Part shown: one piece after another, positions 1-8,161 of the stretch
Layout of the letters: every line of letters starts with the position of its first letter
Numbering within the stretch: the first letter of the stretch is position 1
Source of the DNA: Bacillota bacterium
Lineage (GTDB): Bacteria > Bacillota > DSM-12270 > Thermacetogeniales > Thermacetogeniaceae
DNA: 64,000 bases
Direction of reading: 5' to 3'
NCBI GenBank assembly: GCA_013177945.1
Contig: JABLXW010000002.1
Coordinates: forward strand, 1 to 64,000
Notes under the pieces: model-generated
Databases searched by the model: none
What the model saw: the letters and a program-made list of their open reading frames with translations, nothing else
Told to the model about the DNA's origin: nothing
Position numbers and translations under genes: made by a program

Positions 1-6
1 TGAAAG

Positions 7-126
<120 letters not shown>

Positions 127-143
127 AGTTTAATCAATTGTTC

Positions 144-172
144 AAAAGGAGTTCGCCAGGAACTCCTTTTGT
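144..172 (+). terminator. Rho-independent terminator after 5S rRNA
   Basis: A perfect 10-bp stem, AAAAGGAGTT and AACTCCTTTT, encloses a 7-base loop. The T-rich 3' arm itself supplies the U tract. It ends the rRNA operon. Confidence 0.85.
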
Positions 173-274
173 CTTCTATCCGGGCCGAAGCTTCTTCGCC
201 CGGTGTTCCAGCCTGCCTTTGCCCCCATGGTCCGGAGACGAAGCGCAGGGGCGCGAAGGTTTGCCCGGCAATGA

Positions 275-302
275 GGGCGAATGGACGCCCGCCTTTTTTT
301 AT
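275..302 (+). terminator. Second terminator-like hairpin
   Basis: GGGCG and CGCCC form a short GC stem around a 6-base loop, followed by GCC and a run of seven T residues. It lies between the rRNA terminator and the debranching enzyme gene, so it may be a back-up terminator for the rRNA operon. Confidence 0.6.
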
Positions 303-336
303 TTTATAATCTATTTGATTAAAGGAGTTGTTGGTC

Positions 337-2298
337 ATGGGGGGAATGGAGTTTACCTTTGGCAAGAGTGAGCTTAACCCCGAAATCGGACCCACAAAGG
401 AATGGCTGCTGACTAACGGTCTCGGGGGTTTTGCTTCTTCCACCATTATCGGACTCAATACACGCCGCTACCACGGACTCCTCATTGCATCCTTAAGGCC
501 GCCGGTGGACCGGCGCCTGCTTGTTGCGAAGCTGGATGAAGATTTATATGTCGAAGATAAAAAGTTTGTTCTGGGCACGAATCAGGTCCATGGTGGCTAC
601 GCCCAGGAGGGGTACAGGCACCTCCAGCGCTTCCAGCGCAATCCCTTCCCCACCTATACGTACCAGATTGGAGATATCTTCATCATTAAAAAAATTTTCA
701 TGATTTACGGCCAGAATACAACGGTAGTTAATTATAAAATTATTAACGAACACGGGAAGAGGGTTGCTTTAAAAATTTTCCCGCTCGTCAACTGCCGGGA
801 CTACCACGGTACGGTCTTTGAAAACGATTGGCCCTTTCGCCAGGAAGTGAGGGATTTCCAGGTTAAAATCGAACCCTTCCCTGGGGCGCCCTCCTTTTAT
901 CTGGCCAGCGATCAGGCTCGTTATGTCAGGGAAAGTTCCTGGTACAAGGGGATGTATTACGCCGTCGAGGAGTACCGCGGTCTTCCCTGTCTTGAGGACC
1001 ACTACATTCCGGGTTATTTCGTAATTCATACTCAATCTTCCGAGGACTTCTCAGTGGTTCTTTCTACAGAGGAGGTGTTTTCTTTTAATTACGCCGCTCT
1101 GGAAGCCGGGGAAAGGGAGCGCCTGGAGTCTCTTCTGGATGTCGCGGGGTACCAGGATGAATTTGCCCAGCAGCTGGTTCTTGCAGCCGATGCCTTTCTT
1201 GTCAGGAGAAAGACCACAGGAAAGCGGACCATTATTGCCGGATACCCCTGGTTCAGCGACTGGGGGCGGGATGCCATGATTGCCCTGCCCGGCCTGACTT
1301 TATGCACAAAGCGCTTTCAAGAAGCGCGGGAAATTCTTGCAACATTTGCGGCCTACGAGAAGGATGGGCTCATCCCCAATATGTTTCCCGATGCGGGGGA
1401 AGAGCCTTTATACAACACCGTAGATGCTCCTTTATGGTACTTCTTTGCGGTTCAAAAGTTTCTCGCCTATACCGCGGACTACGGATTTATCAGAGAGCAA
1501 ATCTTTCCCACACTGAAAAAAATCATAGAAAGCTACCGTGCGGGAACAAAATTCGGGATCAAGATGGACCGGGACGGCTTGATTGCGGCGAAATGCCCCG
1601 GTGTGCAGCTTACCTGGATGGACGCCAAGGTTGGGGACTGGGTGGTGACGCCCAGGGAAGGAAAACCCGTTGAGGTGAATGCCCTCTGGTATAACGCGCT
1701 CCGCTTTATGGGACAGCTCGCAGCAGTTTTTGGTGAACGGGATGAATACAGTGAACTGGCGGAAAAGGTCCGCGCGAGTTTCCGGAGCAGTTTTTGGAAT
1801 GAGGTTGAACGCTGCCTTTATGATGTCATCGACGGGGAAATAAAAGATGCCCGGATCCGCCCCAATCAGGTGATTGCCGTAAGCCTTCCTTTCAGTCCTC
1901 TCACGCGTGCCGAGGCCCGGGCAGTGGTCTCACGAGTTTGGGAGGAGTTGTATGCCGTTTACGGGCTGCGCAGCCTCTCTCCGTATGATCCCGAGTTTAA
2001 AGGCCGCTACGGGGGAGGCCAGGTCGAGCGGGATGCGGCTTACCATCAGGGCACGGTCTGGAGCTGGTTTCTCGGGCATTTTATCACCGCTTACCGGAAG
2101 GTTCATGACTATTCTCCCGAAAGCCTCGAGGTTGCTCGCTTGTTTCTGGCACCCATTAAGGATCACCTCCGGGACCACGGGATTGGAACGGTTTCCGAGA
2201 TCTTTGACGGTTCTCCGCCTTTCACCCCGCGAGGCTGTTTTGCTCAGGCCTGGGGGGTGGCGGAAGTGCTGAGGTGTTATCTTGAGGATTTGCAGTAA
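337..2298 (+). CDS. Glycogen debranching enzyme (amylo-alpha-1,6-glucosidase family)
   Basis: This 653-aa protein has the architecture of bacterial/archaeal glycogen debranching enzymes: an N-terminal GDE_N domain (about residues 10-230, with GLGGFASST and NTRRYHGLL near the start) and a C-terminal GDE_C (alpha/alpha)6 barrel (about 270-640). The barrel carries GYPWFSDWGRDAMI, LIPNMFP, and the C-terminal HQGTVWSW and FDG motifs. It should hydrolyse alpha-1,6 branch points in glycogen in the cytoplasm. The ATG at 337 is chosen because AAAGGAG at 321-327 sits 9 bases upstream; a TTG at 328 would abut that site. No glycogen gene is adjacent, but a branching-enzyme fusion lies at 52029. Confidence 0.92.
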   Translation: MGGMEFTFGKSELNPEIGPTKEWLLTNGLGGFASSTIIGLNTRRYHGLLIASLRPPVDRRLLVAKLDEDLYVEDKKFVLGTNQVHGGYAQEGYRHLQRFQRNPFPTYTYQIGDIFIIKKIFMIYGQNTTVVNYKIINEHGKRVALKIFPLVNCRDYHGTVFENDWPFRQEVRDFQVKIEPFPGAPSFYLASDQARYVRESSWYKGMYYAVEEYRGLPCLEDHYIPGYFVIHTQSSEDFSVVLSTEEVFSFNYAALEAGERERLESLLDVAGYQDEFAQQLVLAADAFLVRRKTTGKRTIIAGYPWFSDWGRDAMIALPGLTLCTKRFQEAREILATFAAYEKDGLIPNMFPDAGEEPLYNTVDAPLWYFFAVQKFLAYTADYGFIREQIFPTLKKIIESYRAGTKFGIKMDRDGLIAAKCPGVQLTWMDAKVGDWVVTPREGKPVEVNALWYNALRFMGQLAAVFGERDEYSELAEKVRASFRSSFWNEVERCLYDVIDGEIKDARIRPNQVIAVSLPFSPLTRAEARAVVSRVWEELYAVYGLRSLSPYDPEFKGRYGGGQVERDAAYHQGTVWSWFLGHFITAYRKVHDYSPESLEVARLFLAPIKDHLRDHGIGTVSEIFDGSPPFTPRGCFAQAWGVAEVLRCYLEDLQ

Positions 2299-2379
2299 AA
2301 AAACGGGGCCGGGCAGGAATTCGCGGTTTCTTTGTTTAAGTTTAATCCTCGATAAAGACGCGAGACTGGGGGGTGCGGG

Positions 2380-2901
2380 ATGGCGGAAAAGGCTTTTGTA
2401 GTTATTGATATGCTCAACGATTTTGTGCAGGAGCAGGGGGCCCTGTACGTAGGCGAGGCGGGGCGCCGGATTATCCCTGTGATCGCGCGGGAACTGGCGA
2501 AGGCGCGGGAGGAGGGGTGGCCGGTGATTTATGTCTGCGACCAGCACCGGGAGGGGGATGCCGAGTTTGAAATGTTTCCTCCCCACTGCCTTGCCGGTTC
2601 TGAAGGCGGCAAGGTCTGCGCTGAGCTTGCGCCCCAGGCGGGGGACCTGGTGGTTCCCAAGCGCAGGTACAGCGGTTTTTATGGGACTGATTTAGACCTT
2701 TATCTGCGGGAAAGGAAAATCGAAGAGCTGGTTCTGGTTGGGGTTTGTACGAACATTTGCGTTTTATATACTGCTGCCGAGGCGCGGATGCGGAACTACA
2801 AAGTAACCGTTCTTAAAGAAGGTGTTGCATCCTTCGATGAAAAGGCCCACCATTTTGCCTTACAAGAAATGGAGAGAACCCTCGGGGTAAGGGTTATTTA
2901 A
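2380..2901 (+). CDS. Isochorismatase-family cysteine hydrolase, probable nicotinamidase
   Basis: This 173-aa protein is a cysteine hydrolase of the isochorismatase/nicotinamidase superfamily. The catalytic triad is visible as Asp9 (VVIDMLNDF), a Lys in VPKRRYSGF, and Cys in LVGVCTNICV, which also holds the cis-peptide region. CDQH in the N-terminal half could hold a metal ligand. Size and motifs fit nicotinamidase, which converts nicotinamide to nicotinate. nadE (6554) and a nicotinate phosphoribosyltransferase (33629) in the same window support NAD salvage, but the substrate cannot be fixed from sequence alone. The start is an ATG preceded by GGGGGGTGCGGG. Confidence 0.85.
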   Translation: MAEKAFVVIDMLNDFVQEQGALYVGEAGRRIIPVIARELAKAREEGWPVIYVCDQHREGDAEFEMFPPHCLAGSEGGKVCAELAPQAGDLVVPKRRYSGFYGTDLDLYLRERKIEELVLVGVCTNICVLYTAAEARMRNYKVTVLKEGVASFDEKAHHFALQEMERTLGVRVI

Positions 2902-2920
2902 AGAGGCGAGGAGGCTTATC

Positions 2921-3346
2921 ATGAAAATTGCCGTAATTGACGGTCAGGGGGGCGGGATTGGAAAACACATTACCGAAAAAATCAGGAGGGAATTCGGGGC
3001 GGAGGTAGAAATAATAGCACTGGGGACAAACAGCGCCGCTACCACTTTGATGCTGAGGGCCGGTGCAAACGAGGGTGCAACCGGGGAAAACGCCGTCGTC
3101 CAGACCGTCTCTGAAGTCGATGTTATTGTAGGGTCTCTTTCCATTCTTGTTGCCCACGCCATGCTGGGAGAAGTGACGCCGCGCATGGCTGAAGCGATCG
3201 GGCAAAGCAAGGCATTGAAGATTTTGCTGCCAATCGGGAGAAACCGGGTTGAAATCATCGGTGTCAAGCAGGAACCGCTGCCGCATTATGTGGAGCAACT
3301 GGTTCAGCATCTCAAGAGTATCAAGGAGGCCAGGCAAGATGTGTGA
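2921..3346 (+). CDS. DUF3842 family protein
   Basis: This 141-aa protein matches DUF3842, a family of small Rossmann-like proteins of unknown function found in anaerobic Firmicutes. The N-terminus MKIAVIDGQGGGIG resembles a dinucleotide-binding glycine loop, and the conserved TNSAATTLMLRAGA and GENAV segments follow. A good RBS (GAGGCGAGGAGG) precedes the ATG. The 3' end overlaps the start of the CooT-like gene by 8 bases, which indicates translational coupling and a shared role, possibly in metal or redox-enzyme maturation. That role is inferred from context only. Confidence 0.8.
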   Translation: MKIAVIDGQGGGIGKHITEKIRREFGAEVEIIALGTNSAATTLMLRAGANEGATGENAVVQTVSEVDVIVGSLSILVAHAMLGEVTPRMAEAIGQSKALKILLPIGRNRVEIIGVKQEPLPHYVEQLVQHLKSIKEARQDV

Positions 3347-3533
3347 AGCGAATGCCTATGTTTTGAAAAATGGTCAGGAGGAACTGGTATTTGAGAGGGT
3401 TGACCGTGTTTTACCGCACGAAAGGGGGCTTCTGCTGCAGGACATTTTCGGCCGCCAGCTGATTCTCGAAGCGCGGATCAAGGAGCTTGCTCTGGTAGAT
3501 CACAAGATTATTTTGGAAAGGATTGAGAAATAG
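3339..3533 (+). CDS. CooT-family nickel-binding protein
   Basis: This 64-aa protein begins MCEANAYV, the N-terminus of the CooT family, whose Cys2 is a nickel ligand in Rhodospirillum rubrum CooT, a protein tied to carbon monoxide dehydrogenase maturation. The rest is a small beta-rich domain (ERVDRVLPHERGLLLQDIFG, then IKELALVDHKIILE). The ATG at 3339 lies inside the end of the DUF3842 gene and is preceded by AAGGAGG at 3323-3329. No CODH gene is visible in the window, so its client enzyme is unknown. Confidence 0.8.
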   Translation: MCEANAYVLKNGQEELVFERVDRVLPHERGLLLQDIFGRQLILEARIKELALVDHKIILERIEK

Positions 3534-3592
3534 CTTAAAGGGAACGGGTCCGGAAGGGAGAATTAATTTTTACATGGGAGGTGGATAAGTCC

Positions 3593-3802
3593 ATGTTTGG
3601 TTTACTGCCGAGTGTCGGGCCGTGGGAAATTATTGCGATTCTTGCGATTGTGCTGATCATCTTTGGACCCGGCAAGCTGCCGGAGGTGGGGAAATCCCTG
3701 GGGAAGACGATCAGAGAGTTTCGCAAGGCTACAACAGAGGTAAAAGACAACCAGGAGGAGGTTATCAAGGAGCCGCAAACCAGCCCAAATCCGAACAAGT
3801 AG
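3593..3802 (+). CDS. tatA: Twin-arginine translocase subunit TatA/E
   Basis: This 69-aa protein has one N-terminal transmembrane helix (about residues 8-26, [16 protein letters not shown]), the FGPGKLPE hinge and an amphipathic helix ([16 protein letters not shown]), then a charged tail. This is the standard TatA layout. TatA forms the pore of the Tat system, which exports folded proteins. The ATG at 3593 is preferred because GGGAGGTGG at 3577-3585 is well spaced; a GTG at 3581 lies within that site. No tatC is adjacent. Confidence 0.9.
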   Translation: MFGLLPSVGPWEIIAILAIVLIIFGPGKLPEVGKSLGKTIREFRKATTEVKDNQEEVIKEPQTSPNPNK

Positions 3803-3824
3803 ATTTTTTTGGTGCAATTGCTTC

Positions 3825-3853
3825 TTGACAACCCTGCTTCTGTGTGTTATCGT
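3825..3853 (+). promoter_or_regulatory. Sigma-A-type promoter of the homocysteine operon
   Basis: TTGACA at 3825-3830 and TATCGT at 3848-3853 are separated by 17 bp. The pair lies about 37 bases before the SAM riboswitch, the expected place for the operon promoter. Confidence 0.7.
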
Positions 3854-3890
3854 AGGCGTTGGCAACCGGTCAATTGAATAAAGAAGCATT

Positions 3891-4005
3891 CTCTTATCAA
3901 GAGTGGTGGAGGGACGGGCCCAATGAAACCCGGCAACCGGTCCCGGAATAACGGCGGGACGGCGGTGCCAATTCCTGCAGAATGTCAAGTTCTGGGAGAT
4001 AAGAG
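3891..4005 (+). promoter_or_regulatory. SAM-I (S-box) riboswitch aptamer
   Basis: The P1 arms CTCTTATC and GATAAGAG enclose the conserved S-box core: AGAGTGGTGGAGGGAC, GGCCCAATGAAACCCGGCAACC, and GGTGCCAATTCCTGCAG. S-box RNAs bind S-adenosylmethionine and shut off methionine and cysteine genes when it is abundant. The aptamer is followed at once by an intrinsic terminator and then by the homocysteine-synthesis genes, so control is by transcription attenuation. Confidence 0.95.
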
Positions 4006-4024
4006 GGGCGGAATAATTTGCAGT

Positions 4025-4057
4025 AAAACCTCTTCTCTCGGAAGAGGTTTTATTTTT
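4025..4057 (+). terminator. Riboswitch-controlled intrinsic terminator
   Basis: AAAACCTCTTC and GAAGAGGTTTT form a long hairpin around a short TCTCG loop, followed by TATTTTT. It is the expression platform of the S-box: it should form when SAM is bound. Confidence 0.9.
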
Positions 4058-4100
4058 GCATTTGGCAGGCAGGAGAAACTGCAGGGAGGTGCTTGCAAAG

Positions 4101-5309
4101 TTGGCTTTTGAAAAAACGTACGAAGAAATTAATGCCAGAATCAAGCGAGGGGAAGCCGTTGTTGTTACGGCAGAAGAGATTATCGACCTTGTGGCGGAAA
4201 AGGGTGTGAAGAAAGCGGCCCGGGAGGTTGATGTGGTCACTACCGGAACCTTCGGAACCATGTGTTCCAGCGGCGTCTTTTTGAACTTCGGCCATCCTGC
4301 TCCTCGCCTCAAGATGAAGAAAATTTATTTAAACGGGGTCCCCGCCTACGGAGGGATTGCCGCCGTTGATGCATACCTGGGCGCCACCGAACTCCCGGAG
4401 GGCGATCCCGAAAACCGCGTTTACCCGGGTCGCTTCCTTTACGGGGGAGGCCATGTCATCGAAGACCTGGTTGCCGGGAAACCCGTAAAGCTGGAGGCTC
4501 TGGGCTACGGAACGGACTGCTACCCGCGGCGCCGCATCGAAACCTGGATCACCCTGGCAGATCTGAACGAGGCCATCCTCTTCAACCCCCGGAATGCCTA
4601 TCAGAATTACAATGTGGCCGTTAATTTATCCAGCCGCACCATCTACACTTATATGGGAGTGCTCAAACCGAATTTGGGGAATGCCAGTTATTCCTCGGCG
4701 GGGCAGCTCAGCCCCCTTTTAAACGACCCTTATTATAAAACGATCGGGATCGGAACGAAAATCTTTCTCGGCGGGGGAGTTGGTTATGTTGCCTGGCATG
4801 GAACCCAGCACAACCCGGGCGTTCCCAGGGGCGAGAACGGCGTTCCCCTAACAGGCGCCGGGACCCTGGCCGTGATCGGCGACCTCAAGCAGATGAGCCC
4901 TCTGTGGCTCCGGGGGACCAGCATCCTTGGTTACGGCACAAGCCTGGCGGTGGGAATCGGGATTCCGATTCCAATTTTAAGCGAAGAAATTCTTCTCTAT
5001 ACAACCGTTAAGGATGAGGACATTTTTGCTCCTGTTGTGGACTACAGTTCCGCGTACCCGAACAATACCGGGGAAGTGCTCGGGAGCGTAAGCTACGCCC
5101 AGCTCAAATCCGGCCGCATTGTGATCAACGGCAGGGAAGTGCCGACTACTCCTCTTTCCAGCTATTTTAAGGCGCGGGAAATCGCCCGGATTTTAAAAGA
5201 ATGGATCAGGAGCGGGCGGTTCCTGCTCACCGAACCTGTCCAGCTGCTGCCCGGGGTGGAGGCGGGGATCACGATTAAAGGTTTGAAAGAAAAAAAGAAT
5301 AACGGTTGA
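4101..5309 (+). CDS. Homocysteine biosynthesis protein (DUF39/HcyBio family)
   Basis: This 402-aa protein belongs to DUF39 (HcyBio), shown in Methanosarcina to take part in making homocysteine from aspartate semialdehyde and sulfide. Typical segments are KTYEEINARIKRGEAVVVTAEE at the N-terminus, TTGTFGTMCSSG with a conserved Cys, GGGVGYVAWHGTQHNPG, and SPLWLRGTSILGYG. The TTG at 4101 is chosen because GCAGGGAGG at 4081-4089 is correctly spaced and upstream in-frame starts fall in the riboswitch terminator. The gene is first in an S-box operon and overlaps the next gene's RBS. The S-box independently supports a methionine-pathway role. Confidence 0.9.
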   Translation: MAFEKTYEEINARIKRGEAVVVTAEEIIDLVAEKGVKKAAREVDVVTTGTFGTMCSSGVFLNFGHPAPRLKMKKIYLNGVPAYGGIAAVDAYLGATELPEGDPENRVYPGRFLYGGGHVIEDLVAGKPVKLEALGYGTDCYPRRRIETWITLADLNEAILFNPRNAYQNYNVAVNLSSRTIYTYMGVLKPNLGNASYSSAGQLSPLLNDPYYKTIGIGTKIFLGGGVGYVAWHGTQHNPGVPRGENGVPLTGAGTLAVIGDLKQMSPLWLRGTSILGYGTSLAVGIGIPIPILSEEILLYTTVKDEDIFAPVVDYSSAYPNNTGEVLGSVSYAQLKSGRIVINGREVPTTPLSSYFKAREIARILKEWIRSGRFLLTEPVQLLPGVEAGITIKGLKEKKNNG

Positions 5310-5323
5310 GGAGGGTTTTTGTT

Positions 5324-5731
5324 TTGGTTGTCGAAAAAAAAGTGCTGCGGTTTTCTTCGGCGATTGTGGACCAGCCGATCATCTACCGTCTGGTGAAAGA
5401 CTACGACCTTGTGATTAACATCCTCAAGGCCGATATCAACCCGCACAAGGAAGGGTATGTAGTTCTGGAGCTCAGCGGCGATTCCGAAAACTACAACCGG
5501 GGCCTGGAATATTTAAGGAACCTGGGGGTGGAAATCGAGCCTTTAAGCGGAACCATTGCCTGGAACCCTGAGCGCTGTTTGCAGTGCGGGGCCTGCACCT
5601 CTTTTTGCCCGACCGGTGCTCTTTACCTGACCCGTCCGGAGATGGAGGTTCATTTTGACGGCTCGAGGTGCATTGTATGTGAAAGCTGTTTGGATGTTTG
5701 CATGGCCCGGGCTGTAGAAGTGCGTTTTTAA
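5324..5731 (+). CDS. NIL-domain plus 2[4Fe-4S] ferredoxin, homocysteine synthesis partner
   Basis: This 135-aa protein has an N-terminal NIL domain (about residues 5-75), also found in methionine ABC importers, and a C-terminal ferredoxin domain with two clusters: CLQCGACTSFCP and CIVCESCLDVC. The same pairing of NIL-ferredoxin with DUF39 is known from anaerobes and methanogens, where it works in sulfide-dependent homocysteine formation, probably as electron donor or sulfur carrier. The TTG at 5324 follows GAGGAGGG at 5308-5315 by 8 bases; that site overlaps the stop of the DUF39 gene. Confidence 0.88.
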   Translation: MVVEKKVLRFSSAIVDQPIIYRLVKDYDLVINILKADINPHKEGYVVLELSGDSENYNRGLEYLRNLGVEIEPLSGTIAWNPERCLQCGACTSFCPTGALYLTRPEMEVHFDGSRCIVCESCLDVCMARAVEVRF

Positions 5732-5751
5732 TATGCTTGCAGAGGTCGGAG

Positions 5752-6498
5752 ATGGAGTATCTGGAAAGAACTTACCGAAACCGGGTCAGGGGGAGGGGCC
5801 TGGTTTCTTTTCATGTTTGTTCTAAGGAATCTGACTTGCTGATCAGCGTTGACCGGGCCAGCTTCGTTCCTGAACTGCCGGGGGTTGCCCTTTCTCTGCT
5901 CAACGAATGCCGGCGCGAACTGGAGGAGTTTCTGCTCCGGGACCCCGAATTCGGCCGGGCTCTTGAGCCCTATCCCGTGAGTCCGAAGGCTCCCCGGCTT
6001 GCAAGGATGATGGCCGCTGCCGCAGCCCGGGCCGGAGTGGGCCCGATGGCTGCCGTTGCCGGAGCAATTGCGGAGGTGGTCGGCCGGAGGCTCCTTCGCT
6101 ATGTGGAGGAAGTGATCGTGGAAAACGGGGGGGATATTTTTTTAAAGGCCCTCTCTCCCAGAACGGTGGGAATTTTTGCGGGTGCCTCTCCCCTTTCGGA
6201 AAGGGTTGGGCTGCTCGTCCGGCCTTCCCCCGGCTTTTATGGAATCTGCACCTCTTCCGGGACGGTGGGGCCCTCCTTGAGTTTTGGGCGCGCCGATGCT
6301 GCGGTTGTGGTGGGTTCGACAGCGGCCCTGGCAGATGCCGTGGCCACCGCCCTGGGCAACAGGGTTCAAACCGCGGCTGATTTTCCGGCTGCCCTTAACT
6401 TTGCCTGTCAGATCCGGGGGGTCCTGGGTGCGGTGGTAATTCAGGGAGACAAACTCGGTGCACTGGGGAAGATCGAACTGGTTCCCCTCTCTGGTTGA
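5752..6498 (+). CDS. UPF0280 family protein (COG2122, ApbE-like fold), sulfide assimilation
   Basis: This 248-aa protein matches UPF0280/COG2122, related to the ApbE flavin-transferase fold. Visible segments include KAPRLARMMAAAAARAGVGPMAAVAGAIAE, ENGGDIFL, and the C-terminal TSSGTVGPSLSFGRADA, DAVATALGN region. A Methanosarcina member (MA1715) is linked to efficient sulfide assimilation into homocysteine, which fits its place as third gene in the S-box operon. The ATG at 5752 follows AGAGG at 5741-5745; an in-frame start upstream would overlap the ferredoxin gene. Exact chemistry is unknown. Confidence 0.85.
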   Translation: MEYLERTYRNRVRGRGLVSFHVCSKESDLLISVDRASFVPELPGVALSLLNECRRELEEFLLRDPEFGRALEPYPVSPKAPRLARMMAAAAARAGVGPMAAVAGAIAEVVGRRLLRYVEEVIVENGGDIFLKALSPRTVGIFAGASPLSERVGLLVRPSPGFYGICTSSGTVGPSLSFGRADAAVVVGSTAALADAVATALGNRVQTAADFPAALNFACQIRGVLGAVVIQGDKLGALGKIELVPLSG

Positions 6499-6553
6499 GG
6501 AAAATTGCATGGAATATTAAGTTCTGTTAAAATTTTTTGGGGGGTCGGATTGG

Positions 6554-7300
6554 ATGCGGGAGCAGTTTAAGGAGGCAGAGCTGGCCCGATTGCTGGTGGA
6601 CTGGCTCCGAAAAAAGGGAGAGGAAGCCGGAGCTGCCGGGGTGGTTTTCGGCTTGAGCGGCGGTCTTGACTCTGCGGTGGTCGGGGCCTTGTGCAGGAGG
6701 GCCTATCCCGATACCTCGCTGGCACTCATCCTGCCCTGCCACAGCAACCCCCGGGACCTGCAGGATGCCGAACTCGTCGCGCAAACCTTTCAGTTGAAGA
6801 AAAAGGTGATTCCTTTGGATCCCGTTTACGATTGCTTGCTGGCGAATCTGGATCCCCCTCCAGGTGAAGCCCAAACCGGCTTCTGCCGGATGGCCCTTGC
6901 CAACCTGAAGCCCCGCCTGCGCATGCTGGTCTTGTATTACTACGCAAATCTGAATAATTATCTTGTGGTGGGAACCGGCAACAGGAGCGAGCTTGCGGTG
7001 GGGTATTTCACGAAGTACGGAGATGGGGGAGTCGATCTTCTTCCCCTGGGCAATCTCGTGAAAAGTCAGGTCAGGGCGCTGGCTTCTTACCTTGGTGTGC
7101 CGGAGCGGATCATTTTAAAGCCGCCCAGCGCCGGATTGTGGGAAAATCAAACGGACGAAGGGGAAATGGGAATTTCCTACGCTCTGCTCGACCGTTATCT
7201 TTTAGAGGGTGAAGCACCTCCAGAAGCAAAAGAAAAAATCGAAGAAATGAAGCGGCGCAGCGAACATAAAAGGAGGCTCCCGCCTGTTCCCCCTTTTTAA
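6554..7300 (+). CDS. nadE: NH3-dependent NAD+ synthetase
   Basis: This 248-aa protein is an ATP-pyrophosphatase-fold NAD synthetase, which amidates nicotinate adenine dinucleotide to NAD. The PP-loop FGLSGGLDSAVVGA lies near residue 38, followed by the NadE segments GTGNRSELAVGYFTKYGDGGVDLLPLGNL and PSAGLWENQTDEGEMG. It lacks a glutaminase domain, so ammonia is the likely nitrogen source. The ATG is preceded by a G-rich stretch (TTTGGGGGGTCGG). It follows the homocysteine operon by 55 bases with no clear terminator. Confidence 0.95.
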   Translation: MREQFKEAELARLLVDWLRKKGEEAGAAGVVFGLSGGLDSAVVGALCRRAYPDTSLALILPCHSNPRDLQDAELVAQTFQLKKKVIPLDPVYDCLLANLDPPPGEAQTGFCRMALANLKPRLRMLVLYYYANLNNYLVVGTGNRSELAVGYFTKYGDGGVDLLPLGNLVKSQVRALASYLGVPERIILKPPSAGLWENQTDEGEMGISYALLDRYLLEGEAPPEAKEKIEEMKRRSEHKRRLPPVPPF

Positions 7301-7324
7301 AAACTTGCTTTGCGAGGTGATCTC

Positions 7325-8083
7325 ATGGCCGGTCACTCCAAATGGGCCAACATTAAGCACCGGAAGGCAAAGGTCGACGCGCAGCGGGGGCGCCTCTTTA
7401 CGAAGCTGGGGCGCGCCATCGTTGCCGCGGCCCGGCAGGGAGGCGGAGATCCCAACGTGAATCAGGCTCTGAAGCTCGCGATTGCCCGGGCGCGGGAAAT
7501 GAACATGCCGATGGAAAACATCAACCGGGCGATTATGCGGGCGACAGGGGAGATGGAAGGGGAAAGCTACGAAGAAGTTACCTATGAAGGGTACGCTCCA
7601 GGTGGCGTTGCCCTCCTCCTGAAGATTTTGACCGACAACCGCAACCGGACGGCCTCGGAGATCCGCCACCTCTTCTCCAGGCACGGCGGAAGCCTGGGAG
7701 AAACAGGCTGCGTGGCATGGATGTTTGAGATGAAGGGTTTCCTGGTTATCCCGAAAGAGAACATTCCCGGGGACGAAGAGGAGCTGATGCTCTTTTTGAT
7801 CGAGGCGGGTGCCGAAGATGTGAAAGAAGAGGGAAGCACCATCGAAGTGGTGACTGCACCCCAGGATTTGGAAAAGATGAAGGCTGTTCTCACCGAGCGG
7901 GGAGTGAAGTTTTCACTTGCTGAAGTGACGATGGTGCCCAAAACAACGGTTCCGATTACCGATCCCGAGACCGCGGAAAAGGTCCTGAAGCTGATGGATG
8001 TGCTGGAGGACCATGACGATGTGCAGCACGTTTATGCGAATTTCGATATTCCGGAAGAGCTTATGGACCGGTTAGAGCAGTAA
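7325..8083 (+). CDS. YebC/PmpR family regulatory protein
   Basis: This 252-aa protein is a full-length YebC/PmpR family member, starting MAGHSKWANIKHRKAKVDAQRG and continuing with the family segments NMPMENINRAI, YEGYAPGGVALLL, TDNRNRTASEIRH and DDVQHVYANFDIP. Members act as DNA-binding transcription factors or as translation factors for hard-to-translate mRNAs. The ATG at 7325 has GCGAGGTGA at 7312-7320. In many Clostridia yebC is followed by a BofC-like gene and then ruvCAB; the BofC-like gene is present here but ruvCAB is not. Confidence 0.95.
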   Translation: MAGHSKWANIKHRKAKVDAQRGRLFTKLGRAIVAAARQGGGDPNVNQALKLAIARAREMNMPMENINRAIMRATGEMEGESYEEVTYEGYAPGGVALLLKILTDNRNRTASEIRHLFSRHGGSLGETGCVAWMFEMKGFLVIPKENIPGDEEELMLFLIEAGAEDVKEEGSTIEVVTAPQDLEKMKAVLTERGVKFSLAEVTMVPKTTVPITDPETAEKVLKLMDVLEDHDDVQHVYANFDIPEELMDRLEQ

Positions 8084-8161
8084 AAATTTAAAAAATTCAT
8101 ACATAATTACCGGCCTGCTGGAAATATTTATGAGTAAAACCATCTCGTGAGGGCTGATGCG

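Noticed and set aside
1930-2586. A 218-codon open frame on the minus strand
   Set aside because: It is antisense to the debranching enzyme and hydrolase genes, has no RBS, and its sequence looks like a reverse-strand shadow of GC-rich coding DNA.
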